Positions 11,956 through 24,402 of a stretch of 64,000 bases of DNA are shown here, piece by piece. The stretch is from Dolomedes plantarius (Eukaryota; Arthropoda; Arachnida; Araneae; Dolomedidae). The position numbers and the translations under genes were made by a program. The stretch is taken from the NCBI GenBank assembly GCA_907164885.2, contig OU015496.1, positions 101,360,132 to 101,424,131 on the forward strand. Direction: 5' to 3'. Position 1 is the first letter of the stretch; each line of letters begins with the position of its first letter. The notes below the pieces were generated by a model, which saw only the letters and a program-made list of their open reading frames with translations, searched no databases and was not told the DNA's origin.

Positions 11956-11969
11956 CTAGCATACAATAT

Positions 11970-12628
11970 GGAGTCGTAGAATACCGGTATTCCAAAATTA
12001 TTAGAACCTGAGTCAACTTGATTAAAAAAAAAATGGATGAAAGGGAAATTTTAAAACACGAACAGGATGCTGAACGGGGTCCTTAAATATAAACTTCAAA
12101 CTTCAGTCTTGTTGAGACGAATTTTAATGATTAGTGAAATGAGATGTCAATAAATAAGTCTAACATCATGTTAACAAGATAACAAAATGCCTTCTAATGA
12201 CATCTGCATTTTCGCAAAGCAAAGTTTTTGCTGGAGAGAAACTCCAGAATAAACTTTCCATCGTAATAGGAAAAAAACAGGAATCGGCTGATCTCAATTA
12301 TTGCTCTACGTACCTACTCCAGCGGCGCCGTACCTTCTGCATTCTGTGAACATTCTGTACCTTCTGTGAACATTTTTTTCTTCTCCTCGTGCACAGTAAA
12401 TCATCTTCTTCTTCTTCTTTCTTTTCTTTTTTTTTTTTAAACGCAGCTTTGAAGTATTTTTATTCGTAACTAAGCGAATCATTATCGCTTCCAGACAAAC
12501 TGAGTACATAGTTGCTTCTCGACGATAGTTTCGATGTCTTGGTTATCTATCAAATGTCATTTCCCTCGCTTCCGCGAAGTCACGAGAAGAACGACAAAGG
12601 GGAATAAAAGTTTGAGAGAGCATTGCGA
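11970..12628. other. Upstream region of the carboxypeptidase gene
   Basis: No repeat is recognised apart from a pyrimidine-rich stretch at about 12402-12439. About 12300-12628 is less AT-rich than its surroundings and lies directly before the candidate first coding exon, so it may hold the promoter and 5' UTR. I see no clear TATA box or initiator that would fix a start site. Confidence 0.3.
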
Positions 12629-12675
12629 ATGATCCCTGATGAGGATGCACTAAGCATCTCAGAATTACGAGAATT
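12629..12675 (+). CDS. AGTPBP1: CCP1-like exon 1 (candidate first coding exon)
   Basis: ATG followed by 15 codons plus 2 nt ([15 protein letters not shown]), then a strong GTAAGT donor. The two leftover bases need one base from the next exon, which is exactly what the acceptor at 24148 supplies (Leu TTA). There is no homology this close to the N-terminus, so the evidence is phase and donor only. The alternative is that translation starts at an ATG at 24129 inside an extended exon 2. Confidence 0.5.
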
Positions 12676-15600
12676 GTAAGTGTATTCATATTTTTGCTGT
12701 TAGTGATTTAGCAATTTCCACTAAATGTATATTGAAATGAGACTTAATAATGTAAATTCAGGTTTAAACAGCATTTTGTTTATTTTATTTCACCCTTTAT
12801 TTAACATTTGTTATATCTAAATTTTCTTTTTCAAATGAGCTTAGCCCTCCAAATCCAAACAACTAACCCTTGTAAATGAAGTTGGTGTAATTAATATTCG
12901 CTGTGTTCTCTAAACTAAAACCTTGACTCATTTTCGAATGGGATAGATATGAATCACGCTGAGCGTGGCTCAATTTGGTTTGATAATTTCATGTGAAAAG
13001 AAACAGACGCCATGAAATGTTGAATGATATCTTTTAACTGGTACCAAATAAAACAAATGTAAATGTTTCGTATGGCACTCCTTCTTCCTGATAATTATTT
13101 TTCTACCCTTAAAAATGTCCAAGTCATATAAACATGAAATGAATGCAATGGCGTGTTTCATCGGTTGGCATGCAGAGTAAAAGGAAAGTGACTTCCCGGA
13201 ATTGGTATGCAGCCTCTAATGACACAGAAGTGACATATAGCTATTAAGACCCAGCGTGTTAAAAGCTGTTATGCATCATGAAGATAAGATTGATGTCTAT
13301 TCTGTTTTCATTTCGACACAATCTTCAGCCGAATTTTCTTTTGTTGTATCTTTTTGTGTTTTGTTTTTTATCCAAACTGTTCACTGACTTCGAAATAATC
13401 CGTGCCTCTCTTACCGCCAACTTGTGCAAGACAATAACCAGCCAGAAATTCTGTGGAAACTGCCAGACGAGTTCAAGAGTCAGAATCGAAAAGAAAAAGT
13501 GAATGCATCTTTTCGATTTCAACGACTTCTAAACCATTACCTTGGATGCTGATTCAGATGACTGTGTTTTTTTTTTCGCTTGTCGAAATGTTCATGGCAG
13601 TTAGCAGATTTTACGTGATTGCGTTCTCGACAGACAGATAACAGTTCTATCTGAAGACCGCTTGGTCGTTGTTTCGACAGTCGAACCTTTTATCACTTTC
13701 AGACATCTTTCAATCTGCCACTTGTAAATATCACTCTTTGCCAAATTGGTTCACTTTAAAAGTTTTAAGCGTGTGCAAGTAATCAAGGCAGTGTACTTTT
13801 TAAATTTGCGGACTGTATTGCATATTTAGTTAGTATACGAAATGCTTGGGACGAGAAGTATTTCAGATTTGGGAATATTTGCCTATTAACATAAAACTGA
13901 TCCACAAGGCTAATGTAATCTTTAGAATGGAACCCGTATGTAATCAAAATTGCATTTTCACATGTCCGTTTACTCCTTTAAGTCGTACATTTTTTCCTTG
14001 GTGCAATGGGAGTTGCTATTCTGCCTTGTGGACCAATTTCATGGAAAATTGTACGACCTAAAAACGTACATACAGCATTTACGTCTTAATGCAAAGAAAC
14101 TTTTTGTTATATCATAAACATTTTCTTTTCCGTAGTAAAAAAAGACAATGGCACTTTTGCTACGAGGAAATTCTTTAAGAAATTCTTTAGATTGAATGTT
14201 AGGCCACCCTCATTTTTTCCCAGCTTAACAAACACGTTAAACCGCGCGAGTGGTAGAGATCATTGCAAAATCTGATTGAAAAGCGTCTGGTGGCGAGATC
14301 GCGTTGGTTTCATTTCTTGTCGGATATTATTTCTGAAACCTTTCGTACATAGTTATATCAACAAGTGCTAGTAACATTTATCTAATTTGATGTCATAAAA
14401 CATGTGTTTTTTTAACTGATTTTTATTATCGATTTCCCGTATTCCTATTGTTTTGTAATTACCCGTATTGCTATTGTTTTGTAATTACCCGTGACCAAGT
14501 TATGTATCGATGAACGATTATGATTTTCTGCCTATTTTTCAAATTTTTATTTCAGGCGTTTATAATCGAGATAAGTTAGACTTTATCTGCAAGGACTACG
14601 AACTATAAGCCGTAGTTTATATTTGATTTTAGCTATTGTTTAATCTAAATCTGTACCTGCATGTGTGCTACGCGTCTCTAGATTTATCGATTCTGTATGT
14701 TTAATCAATCGAGTCACCAGACCTTGTTTCGTTGCCTTCATTCTCTGGATGAGAGTGCCTTTTTAAGCTGGTATACATTTTATTCCTTTACGTTGATATG
14801 TAAACTGCAAAATATCAGCGGAAATCTATATTAAGGTTTTGGTGGGATTTTATATTAAGGTTCAGCGATTGGTTTGTCGACTGTATCATGCATTTTCTGT
14901 AAGAAGTCTGATATTGGAAAAGAAAGTTAGTGTTTTTAATTTTCGTACAACACTGGAAAGAAATCGGGTATTGCAAATTTTTTTCCCTTCGAAATTTCAA
15001 AGATAGTTGCATGCACATCTTACAGTTTTCAGTATTCTTGCTTTTGATACCGCAATATATTTTACCATTCTCAATTTTATTATTCACAACATTCTTATAA
15101 GATTTTACATGCATTTTGTTATTTTTATCGGTAGCTAGTATATTTTTAATTGTTATACAGTTCATTAAATTTTACCCAGTTTTCTCATTGATTCATTTAT
15201 CTTGACTTCTTTGTTTTCTCGTGCTTGTTTTTTCAATACTAATAAACGTTACAATTGATACATTTTATACAGAAAAGGATTTTTGTATACTTTTGCTGTC
15301 TCAGCTTTGTTTAGCAAAAATCGACGGAATGCAGGGAGAAACCCAAGTTTCCTATGAGTTAAAATGATGGTGTTTAATTTTCAAATGTCTTATGTTTTCA
15401 GACTTTTGAGATTCAAAGCTATAAGATTTTATACAAAAGCATTGCGAAAGTTTTCTCCTATAAATATTTTTATTTTTTAACTATGCGATTTCGCCATTAT
15501 TTTAGCCCGTAGCTTTTTTATGCGCTGTCTTAATGATCGGATCGTATTCTTTCGTTTTTTTTATCAATTTACCGAGCTAAACTGATAATAATATGCGATT

Positions 15601-18600
15601 GTTTGTTTCGGATTCAAGCTGCAGAAACGGCCCGCAATAACGCCATATTTGTAAGAATGCAGTACCTTTGAACATTTGATGCAGTACTTCAGTGACAAGT
15701 TTCATTAAAGTTCTAGATATTTTGTAATTATATTTCACGTTAAACTCCTCAGTAAATTTAGACAGTTGTTATAGATGGGTTTGTTTCAAATTTTATTGCT
15801 GTATTCTATCGGCTGAAAAATTCTTCTTATTTTGAAAAACTATGATAATTTTTTGCAATAAAGAATGCATGAAACACAGAGTTATTTAATTAAATATTTT
15901 TTTTTCTTAGTGATTCTTGAAGAGCTTCTTATAGTAACTGCTTTTGTACAATTCAGCATTTAATTGTCTCTTTCAAAATATTTGTAATGGGAATACTACA
16001 GTCGAACCGCGTTATAGCGAACCCGGTATATAACGAACGAAAATTTTGGTTCCGCCGTTTTCCTATTGTATGTAATTTAATTAGTATTGTGTCAGTTTAA
16101 TGTAATCCATTTTAGTCGATTTAATTCATTAATGATCATTTTTAATGCATCATTATTGAATACACATTGCAACTAATGAGTGAACATTTTGTGAACTCAA
16201 GCATTTTTCTTAACGGTTCGGATATAGTGAACCTCCGGATAAAGCGAACAAAACCTTTGGTCCCTTGAAGTTCGTTATAACGGGGTCGACTGTACTGTAT
16301 TATCAGCAGGAATTTTTAATGAATATAACTAAATCTAATTATATGCTTAAAATATGGGAAATATTTGATTTTTTTTAGGTGAAAAATCAACAACGCTCGA
16401 AAATTCTCAAGTCCGACATGCTAAGGTTACCTTAAAAACAAAACAAAACAAAACCTGGAACGTGTATTTTTGCTTTGTATGTCATAATATAAAAAGGAAC
16501 TAGATTCCTTTCCTTTTCTTTTATTTATTTGTATTTATAAGTCTGTCAGCTGTAAATACGCCTTACTTCCCCTTTAAAAGACCTCCACTAAGGTCTTACT
16601 CGAGTCACAAATCAGCCTTAGCGCGGGTGTTCTATTCATATCCTTCGAGAGCGTATGTTTATAGTCTTGTCTTTCAAGTAATTTTAAGTTTTTTTCCCAA
16701 TGAGATGTAATTATAAATATTATTCTTCACTTAATTTTTATCTACTATCTTATAGTATTATTTTCCTAAACAAAAGACTTACTCTGCACGCTTCAGTTAA
16801 TAGCCCTCGAAGTAAAAAGCTTTATAAAAGCCTTTTCGGATCCGAAACTATCACGTCGGCTCTTCTTTCGCGGGTGATTAGCCAATACATCACCCTCCAC
16901 CCTCTTGCCCAACAGGATAATGGTGTAACTATTTTCAACTTTTCTATCTCTAGGTCCCACCTGCTACACTTCGAATGCAGTGAGAGAAAAAAAAAGAGTA
17001 TAAACAGTGGAAAAAGAGCAGCAAAAAGATCAAATCTTAAAAAAGGAAGTCTCCATCTTCTAATGACTGCTCCCGGCTCCAAGACTCAGCGAAGGATACT
17101 TGCCGTAGTTTCCACCTTGCGCGCCAGCCTCAAACCACTGCCAGCATGGAGAAGGATGTCAAGTGAGGAGAAATATATCTGCTTTTTAGATTGGGGAAAT
17201 TGTTTTTGCGAAACAGCTTGAGTTCAGATTTTTTTTTTCAATTTTTATGTTGGCATGCATTATCCATTAACCTGCTACCCTTAAAAAAATTTATAATAAG
17301 AAAAAACTTTAGTAGTACTGTTAAAATCAGTTTCGATTTGTACTAAAAATGGATGCTTTGATTTTGTAAGTGGTGTATTTTTTTCTTTCTCTTTTTTTGT
17401 ATTCTTATAACTTTTCTTTTGAATGTCTTTTTTACATTCTTTACGTGGCTTATTTGTTTTTATATGTGCTTTTAAAAACCTATTTGGAACTTTACTGAAA
17501 AATTTTTAAAAATATTTATTTACTACTTAAATATTATTTATAAATAAATTTTTCTATGCAATCAATATTTGAGTTTTTGTTAAAATTTTATAAGTTATTT
17601 ATGTCATACTCCGTACCGTTGCATTGTTTCTCTCTGTCTATTTACTAACTTTTTTCCTATTACTTTTAGATCTATGTTAAAAATATTTAGATATGCGATG
17701 CCATAAAGCATTTGCAACAGGTTAAAAAAAAAGCAAAATTAGTTTAATTTTAATCATAAAGAAGCAAGAAGGGTGAAAATATTTTAAAAATCGTGCACTA
17801 ATCTTAAAAATCGTGGTCTATTTAGATCTCTGTTCAAAATATTTAAATATGCGATCCCATAAGACATTTGCTTCAGGAAAAAAAAAGCAGAGTTAATCTT
17901 ATCTTGTAAAAAAGCAAGAAAGATGAAAATATTTTTTTAAATTGGGGACTATAAAATCGTGGTCTATTTAGATCTTTGTTTAAAAATATTTCAATATACG
18001 ATCCCATAAAACATTTGCTTTAGGAAAAAAAAAAGCAGAGTTAATCTTATCTTAATTGTAAAAAAGCAAGAAAGAGAAAAATATTTTAAAAATCGGGGAC
18101 TATAAAATCGTGGTCTATTTAGATCTTTATTTACAAATATTTCAATATACGATACCATAAAACATTATCTTTAGAAAAAGAAGCACAGTGAATCTAATTT
18201 TGATAATAAAAAAGCAAGAATGATGAAAACATTTTTTAAATCGTAGACTATAAAAATTGGAAAATTCAAAAAAAATTTTTTACTTTCTTTAATCGTATGA
18301 AACCATTTTTTCTATAAATGGCTGCTAAAAAATATTGAGTCAGCCCTTTATGATTAAAAAACAAAAACAAAACTATGCAGCTGTTACAAACGCGTCGCAA
18401 AGTGCCCGTTTCTTTTCTTTTGTTATCATTATATTCTGTTGAAGTTTTACGTATTTTATCGCTTTGATCTCTGAAATTGCGGCGATATCAGCAAATAATA
18501 TTTGTATACAATTTGCTGCCTTCAAAAAAGAAAATTGCAGTTTAATTCTGAGAAATGTAAGAAAATATAAGCCACAGCTTTATATTTTCTTTATTTAAAG

Positions 18601-21600
18601 CAGTGTTGAACCTAAGGGTAATTCTATGTATGATTAGCAAGTAACGAAAGAACGAAATAAATAAATAAAAGTACTGTCAAACTCTTTGATTGTGATTTCT
18701 CTCCGCTTAAAATAAAACGGATACAAGATCTTTTATATTATTTCAGGCAGAGTGACTTTCTATGTACCAACCTTTCTTTTTCCTACGTCTGCAAAGTTTT
18801 GCTGTAAAAATCGAAAACTTTAATCAATAGGTCTTTCTAAAGGAAGCAAGGAACATTTAATATATTCTTTAAAGACATAATGAACTACAACAAAATTTCA
18901 AAATAAAAAAAAATAAGAGACCTGGAAAATATATCGCTGCTGAGCTAAAATTTCTCCGAGAAAATTATTTTAAAATTTATTTTTTTAAAAAAAGCTTATA
19001 AAAAGGCTTCGGATCTCACAAATTTGGTGACGTATAGACATATATGGTCACTCAAAACGGTAATGTTGAGTAATTCATAGTTACATTTCGAATGATAACA
19101 GCGTAGACCAGGGATCTCCAAACTTTTAAGCTTAAGGGCCACACTGACTCCTCCACTAAGTCCCAAGGGCCAAGACCTAGCTAGCTAGCTCATCCTAACA
19201 ACATACTGTATCATACCAACATAATATCTTCCCATTCACACAGTTTGATCAGTTGCATAAATTTGCCCATGTCTTTTTTTTTTTTTCCCCTCGCTTTTGG
19301 CACTACTTACCTGTGAGTAAAAGCATCCTCCAAAATGAAATACAAAAAATATTTACAGATCCAAATTAACTTATGAGCATTTGCAGTCGCTACTGATAAT
19401 TTCCACTAGTAAACTTGATCCACAACTGCAAACAGTGGTCAGTGGGAAGTTAAAGCTGCATAAATCTCATTAATCATAATAATTTTTTTTCCCAATGCGA
19501 AGGCACTTTTGTCGGATAGACTTTCGCCTGTTGTTATTCACCTCAGTTTTTTCTGACCATTTTATTATGGGAGCACCGTATAGGCGGACCAGCATTGCTC
19601 CCTATGAAGGGACGACACGAACGGAGGTAATTTAATAGCGCGCGCCGGGATTCGATCCCAACACCCTCAGCACCGAAAGCCAGCGCTTTTACCACAGAGT
19701 CACCTTGGCCCTTAATCATAATTTTTATTTAAATATGTAAATTACTTATGTCATTTATTGTAAATTTTTAGAATAAATCTCATATCATTAATTACAGTTA
19801 AAATGATCAATTTCATTATGTATGTCATTCATTGTGTTCCTTAATTGGTCGTTTGTTAAAAACATTTATTTAACGTGTAATAGTAGCGTGTAATAGTAAC
19901 AGTGCATTATTATTTTGTATGATTCACTCACATTGTAAATTTTACTATGTAATCAAAATAAGCTATGGCGGGCCGGATACGGGGCATGATACCTGCTACC
20001 GTGGGCCCGATCGGTGGTGCTCTCGGGCCGGTGTTGGTCCGCGAGCCGTAGTTTGGAGACCCCCGACGTGGACGAATATAACGTCAACCTCGCCTATAAC
20101 CAGCAATGTTGTTAGGAAAGCTCAGTTGCTTTAAGTTTATTATAAGCTGACCATTTTATTAGATCTGATGAATTTGTATAATATATACCTGTAATGAGAA
20201 GTAATTGAAATGTAAAAGGCAAAATTTTTAAATCGTAGACTTCGTAGAGTAATGCATATATTTGAAGCTTTAAATACAATCTTCTCGATGTTTATTTAAA
20301 TTCTTGAATCAAGTTTTATAGCGAAACTATATGCTGTACAGGGGGAAATAAATAACTATAAACTATATATGAAAGATTTATTATTTATATGATATTTACA
20401 ATTATATTGTACTTAGGCTGTATGCGCTATTTTTTTTTTTGGTGCATATACAATTAATACAAACCCTAAAAACACAGCTAATCTATAACAAAATTCCCGT
20501 TTAAAGTTTATTAAAATATAAATTAATATTCCTTCCATGCATATTTTACGTGCATTTCAGGAACAGCGCATTTTTAATAACAGCATTTAAGGTTAACACA
20601 AAGCAAGTTTTTACGCTAGAAAAGGTCGCTGGAAAAGGCTGTGCATAATAGCAGAGATCGACTGTGCTTTCATTTAATTAATTTATTTTCAACTGACCGC
20701 TGAGAGGTTTAGTTCTGATAATTATTTTATTTCCAATACACTGACTTATTACTAAATTTATAAAAATTTTAGCTCTATTTATATTTAAGAGTAATATAAT
20801 ATTCTTTGTTTTAATGCTTAGGAATTATTTCTTAAAGTTATATAGTTTTTATATGAAACTGGCACAGAATTTTCTGTTCACCTGTATTAATATCATTATT
20901 TTTTTAAATAAATAAGAGCTTTATTGCAATTTTGTTAATTCTTTTTTTTTAAGTTAAACGTTCAGTTTTAGGAGCAAGATAACAATTTTTGTCTCTATAA
21001 CATGAATTCCCCCCCCCCCCAACCATTTATCATTTAATTTATCAAAAGTTTAAGGTACTTGAAATTGGTGGGGTGGACTCAAATTTGGTTAAAATTATAT
21101 AGAAGGCGACATACTTTAATAGATTTTGGGTTAAGTGTTAGCGCCTTGAATCTGAATTTACAGCATATCCTTTTTTGAACTCATGCCAAAAAAGCATTCA
21201 ATCATTTCCTTCGATCGAGCTATAAAATTGGAATTTTGAAACGCATTTAAGACACATAATATAAATTTTTTTTGCTTAGTTTTTATCTGTATTTTGGCTT
21301 AAAGCCATGATTTATGAATAATTGTGAGTGTCAGAATGTATTCATCTAATTTTAGAACAGTTAATGAACAGGCTATGTCTAAACTGAGGTGACTCCTCAC
21401 TCTGAAGGATCACAGTAAATTTTAATTTTTTTTCTCAATCAATAGATGTCGGTAACAGAAAATAACGAAATAGACAAGACATGGCATCAATTTCTGCTTT
21501 TCTCTCACTGTCTCCCACACATTAGCCATACAGAAAATTTTTGTTTCTCCAAACGGAAGTTGATACTTGTAAATATTTCCGGGTCAATGCTTTTAAAAGA

Positions 21601-23681
21601 AATAACGCTCCCAGGAAGTCGATTTTTACCCCCGTTGCTTTAATTAAATAATTTCCAGACAGCGTTGAAGCGTCTAGTCTCAAGTCTAGAAATAAAAACG
21701 GTATTTAAATTTCTAGGTATAGAAATCGGTTATTCTAGGAAATGCGATAAGTGGTATATTCATAAAATTAATGGTAAATTATTTATAAAGAAAAAAAAGG
21801 AAATCAATGGGGAATATCACCAACATATTGACAGATGAAAATGAAATCAATTTGATCCACAAAAAATAAAGGAAAAAATTTTGGTACACTGTACAATACC
21901 AATATTTGTCCGGATGCTTGTAAATCGATATGTTTGCATAATCCACTGATTCGAGTGCTTTTCATCTCTTCACTTTCTCATTTTTATTTGTTGTTTCGCG
22001 CTTTATTTGACTGAATATTCAATACTAGTATTTATGGTAAAAATTTTTGCTCATACGACAGAGTCTTGTGGACCTGGTTTAGCATTTCCTAGACTAGGCT
22101 TAGCAACAACATAATAAAAATTTTCGTAATCGTTAACTTTTTATTCTATATAAATTTCAGATCTTTTTTAATTAAAATTTTTTTAAAATCATAAAATGTA
22201 ATTAAACTAAAATAAAAGCAATACAAATTTAATATTGATACGTGAAATTTATTTCATCAAAAGAACATCCTTTTTAATTTTTAGTATTTATCTAAATGTT
22301 CTTGTAATATTTCTCTGTGACCGCAGAAATTCACGGATCGAGCTCTCATTTTCCTATCTCTCTTTCACTAATCTACTGGTTTCATGGACACTATCCAACT
22401 ACTATGTATCCAGACGTAGACGTCTTTTCTCATTAACATCTGTTCAACTTCATCCTGTGAAGGCAAGCGTAGGCGAATAGAAGCAGCATAGCAAATCTTC
22501 GGGATTTCAATGACATTGAAAGAGGTGTCATTGGAGTGGTATGTCCATTAAGATTATTAGCATTCCTCTGTAACATGCAAGATTAAGGGTCGGCCGTGTG
22601 ATAAACAAACAGAGACGTTTTTGCCTTACCAGTGCACGTACCCCAAAAATGACAGACGGAGACAGGCGCGTGTTACGCAGTGGTTGGCATGGGAAATTTG
22701 ACGTTTATAGGCGCAGATCTTCGTGAATACTTCCTGAGTAGAACTAATATCACTGTATCCATTGGTACGGTCTGAAAAGAACCCCATACAGTGGGTTTCC
22801 GTGGCAGAAAGGCTAAAAATCATTACTTCTCACTCCTTTTTTTTTGTGTGTGTGTATTTTTTATGGTCATCCGCAGCTATTGTGTTTATGCTATAAGCGT
22901 TTTCATTATTATTTAGCGCAGTATATTCACAATAATTTTGGGCCGTAAAAATTCAACCAACCCACCAACCGTTTCATGTAGGCGATACGTCTAGCAAGTG
23001 AGTGGTACTTCAAGAGCATGTAATCCGGACAATCAAATAGTGGAAAACAGGATTATATAGTGACAAAATCACGATCGCTTGTTTTCAGTTTAGTGGTAGA
23101 ATATGGATTTCACGCCTTTCAATCGTAGTAAGTCGTACTCTCTGCGAAGTTTGGTGTTAGTACCATTGTTGCTTGGGGCGTTAAGCTGGCATAGAGTTTG
23201 CCTTCTGGTCTTTGTCCCTTCACTTTGACGGCGGATAAACACATTTGCTTTCGGGATAATCAGGTGCTTTCAGTTGGTAATTCTACGGAAAATGGGAATA
23301 TTATTACTCCTTGTCATAAGACTGCCACCGTTATGGACTAGTGTTAAGAAATGAGTAGGAAACGACTTTCCAAGCCCGTTCAGAGATCTGAAATAAGAAC
23401 CACTGTACTTCTTTGGGTCGAAATGAAAAGACAGTTATGGTCGAGGCCAAAGAGTCCGAATTCTCTGCTCAACTCCGTGCAACTCTGCAAGTGGTACGGA
23501 AACGAATCCCTCTTGATTTCACCCACGATTTGGTGGTAAGCCAGTCCAAAGACATATCTTACCAGATATTAGGGTCAGTGTCATCTATCAACATGTTTAT
23601 TTCTCTAGTGCCCGGACAATTATTTGGTATACAGTGTAGCTTCGCCTAGACACACCATTACATGTCTTTAAAAGTTCTATT

Positions 23682-23712
<31 letters not shown>

Positions 23713-24371
23713 TTTATTTTTTGTTTCTGTATAAATTATCGACTTTTATTGCAGTGACATGTTCTATGTAAGCAAAAAATATATTTAACCTAAAAAGACA
23801 TTACATTAAATCCCTAGTATATATTCAACATCTAGCAAATACAAACTGAATATGGGACAAAACGTCAATGCTGTTCAGAATAACAGTAAAATCCCTAAAA
23901 AAAGCCGTTTAAAACAAGCATTTTGTTTTCTAAAATATAGCTCTTTTTTTTTTCTCTACATGAACGCAATATTAGCCTTTAGATATTTCTTTTCAATAGT
24001 TTTATGTGATCTGTCATTATATACACTTAAAAATTTCTTATATTTCTAGCATATGGCTGATGTATCTGTGTTACTAACTTTCTCATTTGTGTATTAATTT
24101 GTACTAACATTGAATGAAATTTACTATTATGAGTGCTTGTGCATGCAGACCAACCGAGGATCCACTGTCAGTGGTTAACAAATGTATTGAGAGCTTAGAA
24201 AAATTAGTTAATTTAAAGACAAGTGCTGATCGTGCTTTGTATGTGGGATCAATTGAAAGATTGCAGCTTGCTGTTTGCTCTGAAGGTGAGATTATTTGCT
24301 TGCTAATTATCTCAATAAAAGAGAAGTGTTCATTGAGAATTTAGAAGTAATTTAAAACTTGATTTATTTTA

Positions 24372-24402
<31 letters not shown>

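Noticed and set aside
13945..14060. Short inverted repeat (AAGTCGTACA at 13980 and TTGTACGACC at 14049) as a transposon end pair
   Set aside because: Only about 10 bp match and no target duplication is visible; it may be chance.
14815..15165. 116-codon minus-strand frame in intron 1
   Set aside because: The composition is Lys/Asn/Ile-rich as expected from AT-rich DNA, with no domain, start context or splice pattern.
24129..24148. Start of the carboxypeptidase at the ATG at 24129 (MSACACR)
   Set aside because: Possible, but the AG at 24147-24148 and its phase match with exon 1 favour splicing. Kept as the alternative start.
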